Source: Actinoplanes oblitus
GTDB lineage: Bacteria > Actinomycetota > Actinomycetes > Mycobacteriales > Micromonosporaceae
Assembly: GCF_030252345.1 (NCBI RefSeq)
Contig: NZ_CP126980.1
Coordinates: 6,897,501-6,961,500 of the forward strand
Direction of reading: 5' to 3'
Length of the DNA stretch: 64,000 nt
The notes under the pieces were generated by a model that was given only the letters and a program-made list of their open reading frames with translations, ran no database searches and was not told where the DNA came from. The translations under genes were made by a program, and so were the position numbers. Each line of letters starts with the position of its first letter. Within the stretch, counting starts at the first letter, position 1. This document shows positions 30,335 through 37,436 of this stretch, in pieces.

Positions 30335-30360
30335 CCCGGCCGGAGCCGGGAGCGCCTTCG
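30335..30360. terminator. bidirectional hairpin between sulfatase and MFS genes
   Basis: CGAAGGCGC at the left pairs with GCGCCTTCG at the right, with an inner CCGGC/GCCGG helix. It lies just after the MFS gene's stop. The T-run is weak, as is common in high-GC terminators. Confidence 0.6.
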
Positions 30361-30371
30361 TGGTGAAGCCG

Positions 30372-31946
30372 TCAGTGCAGGACGATCGGGGTGGCCGCGG
30401 CGGCACCCTGGTCGTCGAGCAGCTGGGCCGCCTGGCGCCTGCGGGGCAGGAAGAACGCCGGGATCAGCGTCAGCAGGGTCAGCGCGAAACCGACCCAGAA
30501 CGTCGTCGCGAACGAGTCGGCGGCGAAGTTCAGCCCGCGCTCCAGCAGGTCGGGCGGGACGGCGGCGGCGATCTGCGGGTTCTGCTGTGCGGCGATGGCG
30601 GCACCCGCCTCGGTGACCGGGTCGCCAGTCGGGGAGGCCATGCCGGGGATCACCGGGGAGTCGTTGAGCTGGTTGGTGAGGATCACCGACATCATCGCGG
30701 TTCCGACCGAGCCGGCGATCTGCTGCAGGATGTTCAGCAGGGTGGAACCCCGGGCCACCTCGTGGTGGGTCAGCGTCTTCAGCGCCGAGGTCATGATCGG
30801 CATCATGGTGCCACCCATGCCGAGGCCCATCACGAACAGCGAGCCGCACAGCAGCACGTAGGACGTGTCGGTGTCGACCTGGGTGAAGGTGAAGAAGCCG
30901 GCGGCGATCAGCAGCAGCGCGAACGGCACCGTCCGGCCCACCGGGATCTTGTCGGCGAGCATGCCGGCGATCGGCATGGTCACCATAGCGCCGATGCCCT
31001 GCGGCGCCATCAGCAGGCCGGCACTCAGCGTCGACTCGCCACGGATCTGCAGGAAGTAGCTCGGGAAGAGCAGGCCGGCGCCCATGAACGCGATGGTGAA
31101 CACGGCGAGGGTGATCGTCGAGACACTCAGGTTCCGGTTGCGCAGCAGACGCAGGTCGAGCAGCGGGTGCTTCGGCTTGAACGAGTACACCACGAAGCCG
31201 ATCACCAGCAGCGCGCCGGCGAGCATCGGCGCCCACACCTTGGTGGCGGTGAACTTGCCCTCCCCGGGCAGCGACGACACGCCGTAGAGGAACGAGGCGA
31301 GACCGGGCGAGAGCATCAGCATGCCGAGGAAGTCGAACGACTCGGACGGCTCCGGGCTGTCCTTCTCCAGCGCCCACCACGCGTAGACCAGCGCGACAGC
31401 GCCGATCGGCAGGTTGATCAGGAAGATCCAGTGCCAGCTGGCGGCCTCGATCAGCCAGCCACCGAGGATCGGGCCACCAATCGGGCCGAGCAGCATCGGG
31501 ATGCCGAGCACGGCCATCAGCCGGCCGATCCGCTCCGGACCGGCGGCCCGGGTCATGATCGTCATGCCGAGCGGCATCAGCATGCCACCGCCCAGGCCCT
31601 GGAGCACCCGGTAGCCCACCAGCTGGCCGATGTTGTCGGCGGTGGAGCAGAGGACGGAGCCGATGGTGAACAGCAGCAGCGCCGTCATGTAGAGGCGCTT
31701 GGTGCCGAACCGGTCGGCCGCCCAGCCGGTCAGCGGGATGACCGTGGCCAGGGCCAGCGTGTAACCGGTCATGGTCCACGCGACCTCGGCATAGGTCGCG
31801 TCGAACTCGCTCTGGAACGTGGGCAGCGCGACGCTCACCACGGTGATGTCCAGAATCGACATGATGGCGCCGAGGACGACAACCCCGGCGATCTTCAAGA
31901 CGGCCGCGTCGAGCTTGGCTGGCGCAGCCTGGGCTTGACTACTCAA
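30372..31946 (-). CDS. EmrB/QacA-type MFS drug exporter (DHA2)
   Basis: 524 residues from TTG 31946, which has GGGAG six bases upstream. ATG 31967 is in frame but lacks a ribosome site and lies inside a perfect 20-bp palindrome, so I prefer TTG. Fourteen membrane helices; motif A-like WAADRFGTKRLY, DHA2 motif ILDITVVSVALP in helix 1 and GPIGGPILGGWL (motif C, antiporter) in helix 5. Such pumps expel hydrophobic or cationic compounds using the proton gradient. The adjacent palindrome suggests repressor control, but no regulator gene is next to it. Confidence 0.9.
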   Translation of the reverse strand: MSSQAQAAPAKLDAAVLKIAGVVVLGAIMSILDITVVSVALPTFQSEFDATYAEVAWTMTGYTLALATVIPLTGWAADRFGTKRLYMTALLLFTIGSVLCSTADNIGQLVGYRVLQGLGGGMLMPLGMTIMTRAAGPERIGRLMAVLGIPMLLGPIGGPILGGWLIEAASWHWIFLINLPIGAVALVYAWWALEKDSPEPSESFDFLGMLMLSPGLASFLYGVSSLPGEGKFTATKVWAPMLAGALLVIGFVVYSFKPKHPLLDLRLLRNRNLSVSTITLAVFTIAFMGAGLLFPSYFLQIRGESTLSAGLLMAPQGIGAMVTMPIAGMLADKIPVGRTVPFALLLIAAGFFTFTQVDTDTSYVLLCGSLFVMGLGMGGTMMPIMTSALKTLTHHEVARGSTLLNILQQIAGSVGTAMMSVILTNQLNDSPVIPGMASPTGDPVTEAGAAIAAQQNPQIAAAVPPDLLERGLNFAADSFATTFWVGFALTLLTLIPAFFLPRRRQAAQLLDDQGAAAATPIVLH

Positions 31947-31960
31947 AAGAAACTCCCATG

Positions 31961-31980
31961 GCCGCATGGGCCCATGCGGC
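31961..31980. promoter_or_regulatory. perfect 20-bp palindrome upstream of the MFS gene
   Basis: GCCGCATGGGCCCATGCGGC reads the same on both strands and ends 14 bases before the TTG start. Its size and position suit an operator for a dimeric repressor of the pump; a hairpin in the mRNA leader is the alternative. Confidence 0.55.
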
Positions 31981-32073
31981 GGATTGTCCGGACAGATGCG
32001 GCGGGCTCAGCCCCCTGGGCCCGCCATGTCACGGCGTGAGCGTAGTCCCCGCCCGCCGGGGGCCACCTCCCCA

Positions 32074-32691
32074 TTATCCGGCACCGGACTGTGTCGCTCC
32101 CCACTGCGGCGCGGATTCGCGCACCCGGACCGCGGCCGCCACGCCGAGCCCGTCGGCGGCCCAGTGCACCAGGGCCGGAGCGAGCAATCCGCCACCGAGA
32201 AACCGCAGGGCACCGAGCACCACACCGGCCACACCGGTGACCACCGCGTCGGTCCACGGGCGTCCCGGACCCAGGTGCCAGAGCCCGAACAGCACCGCCG
32301 TCACCCCGGTGGCCCAGACCGGCCCGTGGTCCCGGTCGATCGTCCCCCACAGCACGCCGCGGAACGCCACCTCCTCGAAGACCACCGTGGCCAGCGGAAT
32401 CGCGACCAGCGAGGTGTACCACGGGCGCTCGTAGGAGGTACCGAAGAAGCGCCGCGCCGCCGGCACCCGGATCGCCACGGCATAACCGAGCCCGATCGCC
32501 AGGACGCCGCCCAGCGCGTACCGAAAGCCGGAAAGCGCGAGTCCCACCTGCCCGGACGTGAGGCCGGAGACCGCGACCAGCGACGCGGCGGCCAGCGGCC
32601 CGGTGACGGGCTGGGCCCAGCCCGGCCCGAAGCCGGTCCAGAGGCGCACCGCCACCATGATCAGCAGGAGCACCGCCAGCGCGGAGGACAT
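32074..32691 (-). CDS. CPBP family intramembrane metalloprotease
   Basis: 205 residues with five to six membrane helices. The Abi/CAAX-protease motifs are present: EEVAFRG (E-E-x3-R) in one helix, FGLWHL with the metal-binding His in the next, and a last helix with APALVHWAAD. The family cleaves membrane or prenylated peptides; bacterial members are linked to bacteriocin self-immunity or protein maturation. No peptide precursor gene is next to it. Confidence 0.82.
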   Translation of the reverse strand: MSSALAVLLLIMVAVRLWTGFGPGWAQPVTGPLAAASLVAVSGLTSGQVGLALSGFRYALGGVLAIGLGYAVAIRVPAARRFFGTSYERPWYTSLVAIPLATVVFEEVAFRGVLWGTIDRDHGPVWATGVTAVLFGLWHLGPGRPWTDAVVTGVAGVVLGALRFLGGGLLAPALVHWAADGLGVAAAVRVRESAPQWGATQSGAG

Positions 32692-32941
32692 TCCTCAGAA
32701 TAAATCGCTCGACTCCGGCCGGCCGGGCGCACTACCTTGCAGCGAGTTCGGAACAGCGGAGAGAGGGGGACCCGATCATGTGGACCCCCGTGTCGCGATA
32801 CGACCTGATCCTCGTGTCTGGTGTGCCCGGTCCCGGCCGCGCCACCGGGGCTGGACGTCCCTGACCGCCTGAGTGTTCCGACCTCGGCGGCCGGGCGGGC
32901 GCGCGTCCCTCGACCGATCCGCATCGAAAGAACCGACCATC

Positions 32942-34852
32942 ATGCGTGTCCGCAATCTCGGCATCCTCGCGCACGTCGACGCCGGCAAGACCACGTTGAC
33001 CGAGCGCGTCCTCTTCGCCACCGGCACCACCCACAAGCGCGGTGAGGTGCACGACGGCACCACCGTGACCGACTTCGACCCGCAGGAGCGCGACCGTGGG
33101 ATCACCATCTTCGCCGCGGCGGTCAGCTGCGACTGGGCCGGTCACCGGCTGAACCTGATCGACACTCCCGGGCACGTGGACTTCTCCGACGAGGTGGAGC
33201 GGTCGCTGCGAGTGCTCGACGGGGCGGTCGCGGTGTTCGACGGGGTGGCCGGCGTCGAGCCGCAGTCCGAGGCGGTCTGGCGGGCGGCGGACCGGCACCG
33301 CGTGCCGCGGATCGCGTTCGTCAACAAGCTCGATCGGGCCGGCGCCTCGCTGTCCGGCGTGGTCGCGTCCATCCGGGAGCGGCTGGACGTCGTTCCGCTG
33401 GTGGTGCAGGTGCCGATCGGCGAGGAGGCCGGGTTCCGTGGCGTCGTCGACCTGGTCGGCATGCGGACGCTGACCTGGGACGACGGCGTCCTGTCGGAAA
33501 GTCCGGAGATTCCGGCCGACGCCCGGGAGGCACGACAGCGGCTCGAGGAGCAGGTCGCCGAACTGCACCCCGATGTCCTGGCGGAACTGGGCGAGGTCGC
33601 GGACAGCACACTGCGCACCGCGCTGCGGGACCTCACCCTCAGCGGCGAGGCGGTGGTCGTCCTGTGCGGCTCCGCCTATCGGGACAAGGGCATCGAGCCC
33701 CTGCTCGACGCCGTCGTCGACTATCTCCCGGCCCCGGCCGGCGACCGGCACCACGGCCTGGCCGCGCTGGTCTTCAAGGTGGACACCGGGAGAACCGGCC
33801 GCCTCACCTACCTGCGCGTCTACGACGGCACGATCACGAAGGGGGACACCGTGGTGGACGTGGGCGCCGGTCGTACCGAAAGAATCGCCCGCATCCTGCG
33901 GGTCCAGGCGGACCGGCACACCGAGATCGACCGGGCCGTGGCCGGCGACATCGTCGCCGTCGCCGGGGTCAAGGCGGCCCGGGTCGGCGCCACGCTGGCC
34001 GGCCGGGACAATCCCGTGCTGCTGGAGGCGCCGCGCGGCAGCGAGCCGCTGGTCTCGGTCGCCGTCGAGGCCCGGACCCGCCAGGACGCCCTGCGACTTC
34101 CGGCAGCGCTGGCCGCGCTGACCGAGGAGGACCCCGCCCTTTCGGTACGCCTGGACGCCGAGACCGGCCAGACCCTGCTCTCCGGGCTGGGCGAACTACA
34201 CCTGGAGGTGGCGGTGGAGAAGCTGCGCCGGCGCACCGGCGTCGCGGTGACCATGGGCCGCCCGCGGGTGGCGTACCGGGAGACCGTCCGGCGCGGCGTC
34301 ACCGGCCTGCTCTACCGGCACGTCAAGCAGGACGGTGGCGCCGGCCAGTTCGCGCACGTCGTGCTGGACGTCGCCCCGGCCGAGGGGTTCACCTTCGCCT
34401 CGGCGGTGACCGGCGGACGGGTCCCGGCCGAGTACATCCGCGCGGTCGAGGCGGGCTGCCGGGAGGCGCTCGCCGAGGGGCCGCTCGGCGGTCACCCGGT
34501 GACCGGCCTGCGGGTCACGCTGACCGACGGCCAGACCCACCCGAAGGACTCGTCCGAGATGGCGTTCCGCGCGGCCGGCCGGTTCGGCCTGCGGGAGGCG
34601 CTGCGCGCCTGCGAGATGCGGGTGCTGGAACCGGTCGCGGAGGTGACGGTGAGCGCTCCGGCGGAGACGCTGGGCGCGGTCCTCGGCGACCTCGCGGCCC
34701 GGCGCGGCCAGATCGCCGATTCGGGGGTACGGACGGTGACGGCGCTCGTGCCACTGGCGGAGTTGTTCGGCTATGCGACGCAGTTGCTCAGCAGGACGCA
34801 TGGCCGGGGGACGTTCACCAGCCGGCCGGCGGGTTATCGCCCGGCGGCGTGA
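32942..34852 (+). CDS. TetM/OtrA-like ribosomal-protection GTPase (EF-G superfamily)
   Basis: 636 residues from ATG 32942, the length of TetM-type proteins and shorter than EF-G. GTPase motifs are intact: AHVDAGKTT (G1), RGITI (G2), DTPGH (G3) and NKLD (G4). The C-terminal domain V ends with [17 protein letters not shown] as in the family. Such proteins bind the ribosome like EF-G and release tetracycline; chromosomal actinomycete copies often protect against self-made or neighbouring antibiotics. It is immediately followed by a terminator and, 700 bases on, by the tRNA array. An EF-G paralogue with another role cannot be excluded. Confidence 0.85.
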   Translation: MRVRNLGILAHVDAGKTTLTERVLFATGTTHKRGEVHDGTTVTDFDPQERDRGITIFAAAVSCDWAGHRLNLIDTPGHVDFSDEVERSLRVLDGAVAVFDGVAGVEPQSEAVWRAADRHRVPRIAFVNKLDRAGASLSGVVASIRERLDVVPLVVQVPIGEEAGFRGVVDLVGMRTLTWDDGVLSESPEIPADAREARQRLEEQVAELHPDVLAELGEVADSTLRTALRDLTLSGEAVVVLCGSAYRDKGIEPLLDAVVDYLPAPAGDRHHGLAALVFKVDTGRTGRLTYLRVYDGTITKGDTVVDVGAGRTERIARILRVQADRHTEIDRAVAGDIVAVAGVKAARVGATLAGRDNPVLLEAPRGSEPLVSVAVEARTRQDALRLPAALAALTEEDPALSVRLDAETGQTLLSGLGELHLEVAVEKLRRRTGVAVTMGRPRVAYRETVRRGVTGLLYRHVKQDGGAGQFAHVVLDVAPAEGFTFASAVTGGRVPAEYIRAVEAGCREALAEGPLGGHPVTGLRVTLTDGQTHPKDSSEMAFRAAGRFGLREALRACEMRVLEPVAEVTVSAPAETLGAVLGDLAARRGQIADSGVRTVTALVPLAELFGYATQLLSRTHGRGTFTSRPAGYRPAA

Positions 34853-34858
34853 TCGGTT

Positions 34859-34892
34859 GGCCCCTCTCGTGTCTGGTGACTCGGGAGGGGCC
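34859..34892 (+). terminator. hairpin after the TetM-like gene
   Basis: GGCCCCTC pairs with GAGGGGCC across an 18-base loop seven bases after the stop codon. No T-run follows. Confidence 0.5.
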
Positions 34893-34914
34893 TCTGGTGC
34901 GGCGCTGCTTTCGC

Positions 34915-35068
34915 ATGGAGGCGGTTTCGCGCGGGGCACTCTCGCGCTTTCTCGCGCGCTGGCTCACTCGCGCCTTCACACGCGCTGGCTCAATGGAGGC
35001 GGTTTCGCGCGGGGCACTCTCGCGCTTTCTCGCGCGCTGGCTCACTCGCGCTTTCGCACGCGCTGGCC
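34915..35068. repeat. two-copy ~76-bp direct repeat rich in CTCGCGC
   Basis: The block starting ATGGAGGCGGTTTCGCGCGG occurs at 34915-34990 and again at 34993-35068 with only a few differences (for example CTTCACAC versus TTTCGCAC). Both are dominated by CTCGCG/GCGCGC runs. It lies between the TetM-like gene and the convergent hypothetical gene, and open frames through it are repeat artefacts. Confidence 0.85.
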
Positions 35069-35096
35069 CACTCGCGTTTCTCGCGCGCGGGTCTTC

Positions 35097-35519
35097 TCAG
35101 GCCGCGGTGATGCCGCCGGTGGTGACCGGAGGGAACGTGGGGCCGAGGTGCACCTCGGTGCGGGCCGGCTCGACCGGGATCGGGGCCGCGCCCGCGCCGG
35201 CTTTCGGCAGCGGGCGGCGCGGCTGGACCCGGCCGGAGCTGCCACCGCGCCCCGGATAGACCAGCAGCCCGTTGACCGGATCGGGCACCGCGTCGAGGGC
35301 GGCACGCACGGCCGGCAGCGCACGGAAGTCCGCGAACCGCTCGTCCGTCCGGAAAGCGATCTCGAAAAGCACTCCCCAGGAGTGCCGATGCCAAGCCCAG
35401 TCGTAAGCCCCGTGCGTGACGGCGGCCTCGACCAGCGCGTTCCCATACGAGTCCTGCCAGCGGGCGGCGGAGAGCCGCGGCCCGTCGAAGACCTCGATCG
35501 ACCACCAGTGCAGCTCCAT
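35097..35519 (-). CDS. conserved hypothetical protein
   Basis: 140 residues from ATG 35519. The first ~90 residues are a compact, aromatic-rich globular segment (MELHWWSIEVFDGPRLSAAR, HSWGVLFEIAFRTDERF); the rest is a Pro/Arg/Ala tail that looks disordered. No signal, membrane helix or known motif. It lies directly upstream of, and on the same strand as, the tRNA array, after which it could be transcribed. Function not recognised. Confidence 0.6.
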   Translation of the reverse strand: MELHWWSIEVFDGPRLSAARWQDSYGNALVEAAVTHGAYDWAWHRHSWGVLFEIAFRTDERFADFRALPAVRAALDAVPDPVNGLLVYPGRGGSSGRVQPRRPLPKAGAGAAPIPVEPARTEVHLGPTFPPVTTGGITAA

Positions 35520-35569
35520 GCGATCCAGCGTACGACCGCGGCGCATCGATGAACGCGCCAAATAATCTG

Positions 35570-35639
35570 TCGCAGGCCCCGGTGTCGATCCGGGCGAACC
35601 ACCCTTATGAGGGGCGGGTGGGCAGCCGGCCCGCCTGCG
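35570..35639 (-). tRNA. tRNA-Met(CAT), atypical
   Basis: Acceptor stem CGCAGGC/GCCTGCG pairs over seven bases; anticodon arm CGCCC-CTCATAA-GGGTG gives anticodon CAT; T arm CCCGG-ATCGACA-CCGGG. The D-arm region is only 16 bases, and the T loop begins with A rather than T, so it is shorter (70 nt) than a standard tRNA. No CCA is encoded. Last gene of the array in transcription order. Could be an elongator Met tRNA or a decaying copy. Confidence 0.6.
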
Positions 35640-35645
35640 GTGATC

Positions 35646-35663
35646 CCACAGTGGATGACACAC
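35646..35663 (+). repeat. left copy of 18-bp inverted repeat in the tRNA array
   Basis: CCACAGTGGATGACACAC lies between the Met and the tRNA-like gene. Its exact reverse complement is at 36588-36605, so the pair brackets eight tRNAs and the tRNA-like sequence. Confidence 0.85.
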
Positions 35664-35666
35664 TCC

Positions 35667-35735
35667 GCGCCCCGGCCGGACTCGAACCGGCGAGGCATCG
35701 CCGCCTTCCACCGCGTACGCGGCGGCGGCCGGCGC
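35667..35735 (-). tRNA. degenerate tRNA-like sequence
   Basis: A good T arm (GCCGG-TTCGAGT-CCGGC) and five acceptor pairs (GCGCC/GGCGC) are present, but the lower acceptor stem does not pair and the central arms do not fold into a normal cloverleaf. The best central stem puts ATG in the anticodon position, with G instead of T at 33. Probably a decayed or highly unusual tRNA. Confidence 0.4.
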
Positions 35736-35757
35736 CCATCGGCTGGCGTCTCCGACG

Positions 35758-35831
35758 TCGGGCCGACCGGATGCGAACCGGCGGCCTCTCGCTCCCGGGG
35801 CGAGCGCGCTGCCAGGCCGCGCCACGACCCG
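35758..35831 (-). tRNA. tRNA-Pro(CGG)
   Basis: Acceptor CGGGTCG/CGGCCCG, D arm GCGC/GCGC, anticodon arm CTCGC-CCCGGGA-GCGAG, T arm GCCGG-TTCGCAT-CCGGT. Anticodon CGG with G37 and A73 fits proline. Position 33 is C instead of the near-universal T. Confidence 0.85.
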
Positions 35832-35848
35832 TTCCTTCTTCTGCCACG

Positions 35849-35923
35849 TCGGGATGGCGGGATTCGAACCCACGGCCCCCGGCACCCAAGGCCGGTGCGC
35901 TGACCAAGCTGCGCCACATCCCG
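35849..35923 (-). tRNA. tRNA-Pro(TGG)
   Basis: Fully regular: acceptor CGGGATG/CATCCCG, anticodon arm CCGGC-CTTGGGT-GCCGG with anticodon TGG, T arm GTGGG-TTCGAAT-CCCGC, A73. Two bases separate it from the serine tRNA. Confidence 0.95.
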
Positions 35924-35925
35924 TG

Positions 35926-36016
35926 CGGAGAGTGAGAGATTCGAACTCTCGGTGAGGGTCGTGACCCCCACTACGGATTAGCAATCCGCCGCCTTAGACC
36001 ACTCGGCCAACTCTCC
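35926..36016 (-). tRNA. tRNA-Ser(GCT)
   Basis: Class II tRNA of 91 nt with a long variable arm. Acceptor GGAGAGT/ACTCTCC, anticodon GCT in the loop of CGGAT...ATCCG, G73 as expected for serine. Confidence 0.95.
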
Positions 36017-36019
36017 CTG

Positions 36020-36094
36020 TGGACCCGGCCGGATTCGAACCGGCCACCTCCGCTGTGCGAGAGCGGCGCTCTACCAAGAATGAGCTACGAGCCC
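36020..36094 (-). tRNA. tRNA-Ala(CGC)
   Basis: Acceptor GGGCTCG with CGGGTCC keeps the G3-T70 wobble pair that identifies alanine tRNAs. Anticodon arm CCGCT-CTCGCAC-AGCGG gives CGC; T arm GCCGG-TTCGAAT-CCGGC. The D loop (ATTCTTGGTA) is slightly long. A second G-T pair (T5-G68) weakens the acceptor stem. Confidence 0.93.
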
Positions 36095-36099
36095 TTGCG

Positions 36100-36174
36100 T
36101 ACCCGGAGCGCGATTCGAACGCGCACTTCCACCGTCCTGAGCGGTGTGCCTCCTGCCGTTTGGGCTACCCGGGC
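36100..36174 (-). tRNA. tRNA with Leu anticodon (CAG) on a class I body
   Basis: Acceptor GCCCGGG/TCCGGGT (two G-T pairs), anticodon arm CACCG-CTCAGGA-CGGTG giving CAG, T arm GCGCG-TTCGAAT-CGCGC, A73. The variable loop is only five bases, whereas leucine tRNAs normally carry a long variable arm. Either a decoy/odd tRNA or one charged with something else; identity cannot be read reliably. Confidence 0.75.
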
Positions 36175-36178
36175 ATTG

Positions 36179-36252
36179 CTGCGAGCGGAGGACTCGAACC
36201 TCCAACCTTCCGGTTCAGAGCCGGACGTGCTGCCAGATTGCACCAGCTCGCA
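36179..36252 (-). tRNA. tRNA-Gln(CTG)
   Basis: Acceptor TGCGAGC/GCTCGCA, anticodon arm TCCGG-CTCTGAA-CCGGA giving CTG, T arm TGGAG-TTCGAGT-CTCCG type, G73. Regular cloverleaf. Confidence 0.94.
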
Positions 36253-36375
36253 ATGCGTGGAACCAAGTCGTCACCGGCGTTCACCGTGCCCACCACGCGA
36301 GCCGGTGACGGCTCGCTGTCGCGTCGCCCGTCCGGTGGTCCGGCCTTTCGCAGCCGCGGGCGATGACATGTGACG

Positions 36376-36448
36376 CGTCCCCGGAGAGATTCGAACTCCC
36401 GACACCCGGATCCGTAATCCGGTGCTCTGTCCGCTGAGCTACGGAGAC
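36376..36448 (-). tRNA. tRNA-Arg(ACG)
   Basis: Acceptor GTCTCCG/CGGGGAC, anticodon arm CCGGA-TTACGGA-TCCGG giving ACG (read as ICG after TadA editing), T arm GGGAG-TTCGAAT-CTCTC. About 120 bases without a gene separate it from the Gln tRNA. Confidence 0.94.
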
Positions 36449-36461
36449 TTGAAAGAGTGCG

Positions 36462-36535
36462 TGGACCTGGGCGGATTCGAACCGCCGACCCCCGGTCTGC
36501 CGAACCGGTGCGCTACCGGACTGCGCTACAAGCCC
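36462..36535 (-). tRNA. tRNA-Ala(GGC)
   Basis: Acceptor GGGCTTG with CAGGTCC again has the G3-T70 alanine pair. Anticodon arm CCGGT-TCGGCAG-ACCGG gives GGC, with C at position 33 instead of T. T arm GGCGG-TTCGAAT-CCGCC. Confidence 0.85.
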
Positions 36536-36587
36536 ATTGTTCCGCCCGGCCGCCGGCGGGATGCCGGCGACCGGAACCGATGATGAT

Positions 36588-36605
36588 GTGTGTCATCCAC
36601 TGTGG
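36588..36605 (-). repeat. right copy of 18-bp inverted repeat in the tRNA array
   Basis: Exact reverse complement of 35646-35663, in the spacer between the Ala(GGC) and Trp tRNAs. On the minus strand TTGACA stands just upstream of it (about 36606-36613), so this copy may also lie within a promoter for the distal tRNAs. Confidence 0.85.
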
Positions 36606-36650
36606 AGTTGTCAAGGATCACGAGCACCGGCGAAGAGCCGGGATCAGACG

Positions 36651-36722
36651 CACGGGCAGCAGGATTCGAACCCGCATCCAACAGATTTGGAGTCTGTCGC
36701 TCTGCCGTTGAGCTACACCCGC
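36651..36722 (-). tRNA. tRNA-Trp(CCA)
   Basis: Acceptor GCGGGTG/TGCCCGT, anticodon loop CTCCAAA giving CCA, T arm GCGGG-TTCGAAT-CCTGC, G73. First tRNA of the array in transcription order. The housekeeping Trp tRNA of actinobacteria is usually found upstream of secE, so this is likely a second copy. Confidence 0.93.
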
Positions 36723-36734
36723 AAGGGAAAAGGA

Positions 36735-36765
36735 AAACCGCCCGGTCCCGGATCGGGAGGGCGGC
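36735..36765 (-). terminator. minus-strand terminator upstream of tRNA-Trp
   Basis: On the minus strand CCGCCC and GGGCGG pair across a loop holding the inner TCCCG/CGGGA helix, and TTTTCCTTTT follows. It would end a transcript coming from 36.8-37.0 kb before the tRNA array. Confidence 0.6.
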
Positions 36766-36786
36766 TGATCGACGCTAGCGGGATTG

Positions 36787-36936
36787 CTAGCCTCGCCACC
36801 ACTCCGGACCACGCCACGGCTCACTGAGAACCGGCAGGCCGACGATCAGGGCTGCCTGGAGACGACCGGGTCGCGCCATGGCACTCGCACCGCGCGGCAT
36901 CTGTCGCTGCGCCATACCGGCGATCGGCCACCGCAT
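36787..36936 (-). CDS. putative 49-residue small protein
   Basis: ATG 36936 has GGGGAGGGG about ten bases upstream, and the frame ends just before the terminator at 36735-36765, which supports a real small gene. The peptide is rich in Arg, Pro, Trp and Met (starts MRWPIAGMAQ, ends PEWWRG), with no signal or clear helix. Function unknown; could instead be an untranslated leader. Confidence 0.35.
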   Translation of the reverse strand: MRWPIAGMAQRQMPRGASAMARPGRLQAALIVGLPVLSEPWRGPEWWRG

Positions 36937-37112
36937 GATCGTCTCACCCCTCCCCTGATCGGTTCGCCGCCGGCCTTTCGGCCCGTCCGGCTCGCTGTTG
37001 AAGCACACAGTATTAGCGGCCTCCGGGACCGGCAACGCATTTAACCGGCGGTATCCGGTGAGGTATCCCGGATCAACGCATCGCCGCGGGCCGGCTGGGG
37101 TATATCGGAGGC

Positions 37113-37391
37113 ATGAGCGATCTTGAGCCTGAGAGCTTCGCCGAGTTCGTGACCACTGATGGGCCCGGTTCGGCGGATGTCAGTGAACAGCCGGTGGACG
37201 GCGAGGACAGTGCGCGGCCGGAGCCGACGGAGGACATGATCGAACGCGGCGCTGCCGACGACTCGGTCGAGCGCGGTGCGGCGGCCGACTCCGGTGAGCC
37301 CGGTGGAGGTGGCGCGGTCGAGCCCGAGGCCGCTGACGACCTGATCGAGCGGAACACGGAAGAGCCGGATGACGAGGGGTCGTACCGATGA
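37113..37391 (+). CDS. small acidic hypothetical protein
   Basis: 92 residues, almost entirely Glu, Asp, Gly, Ala and Ser, with repeats of DxIERG/DDSVERG type and no hydrophobic core, so it is probably disordered. No ligand motif seen. It ends at a very stable hairpin shared with the convergent MFS gene. Confidence 0.5.
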   Translation: MSDLEPESFAEFVTTDGPGSADVSEQPVDGEDSARPEPTEDMIERGAADDSVERGAAADSGEPGGGGAVEPEAADDLIERNTEEPDDEGSYR

Positions 37392-37394
37392 ATT

Positions 37395-37426
37395 GACGCC
37401 GGGCCCCTGAGCCGGGGCCCGGCGTC
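37395..37426. terminator. 13-bp hairpin between convergent genes
   Basis: GACGCCGGGCCCC and GGGGCCCGGCGTC are perfect complements around a six-base loop, placed between the stop codons of the acidic protein and the MFS gene. Confidence 0.7.
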
Positions 37427-37436
37427 GCGGTGCGGC

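Noticed and set aside
35549..36373. Several short ORFs on both strands in the tRNA region
   Set aside because: They overlap well-folded tRNA genes and have no coding signature.
36253..36375. Additional tRNA between Gln and Arg
   Set aside because: No T-arm signature or acceptor pairing is visible in this 120-base spacer.
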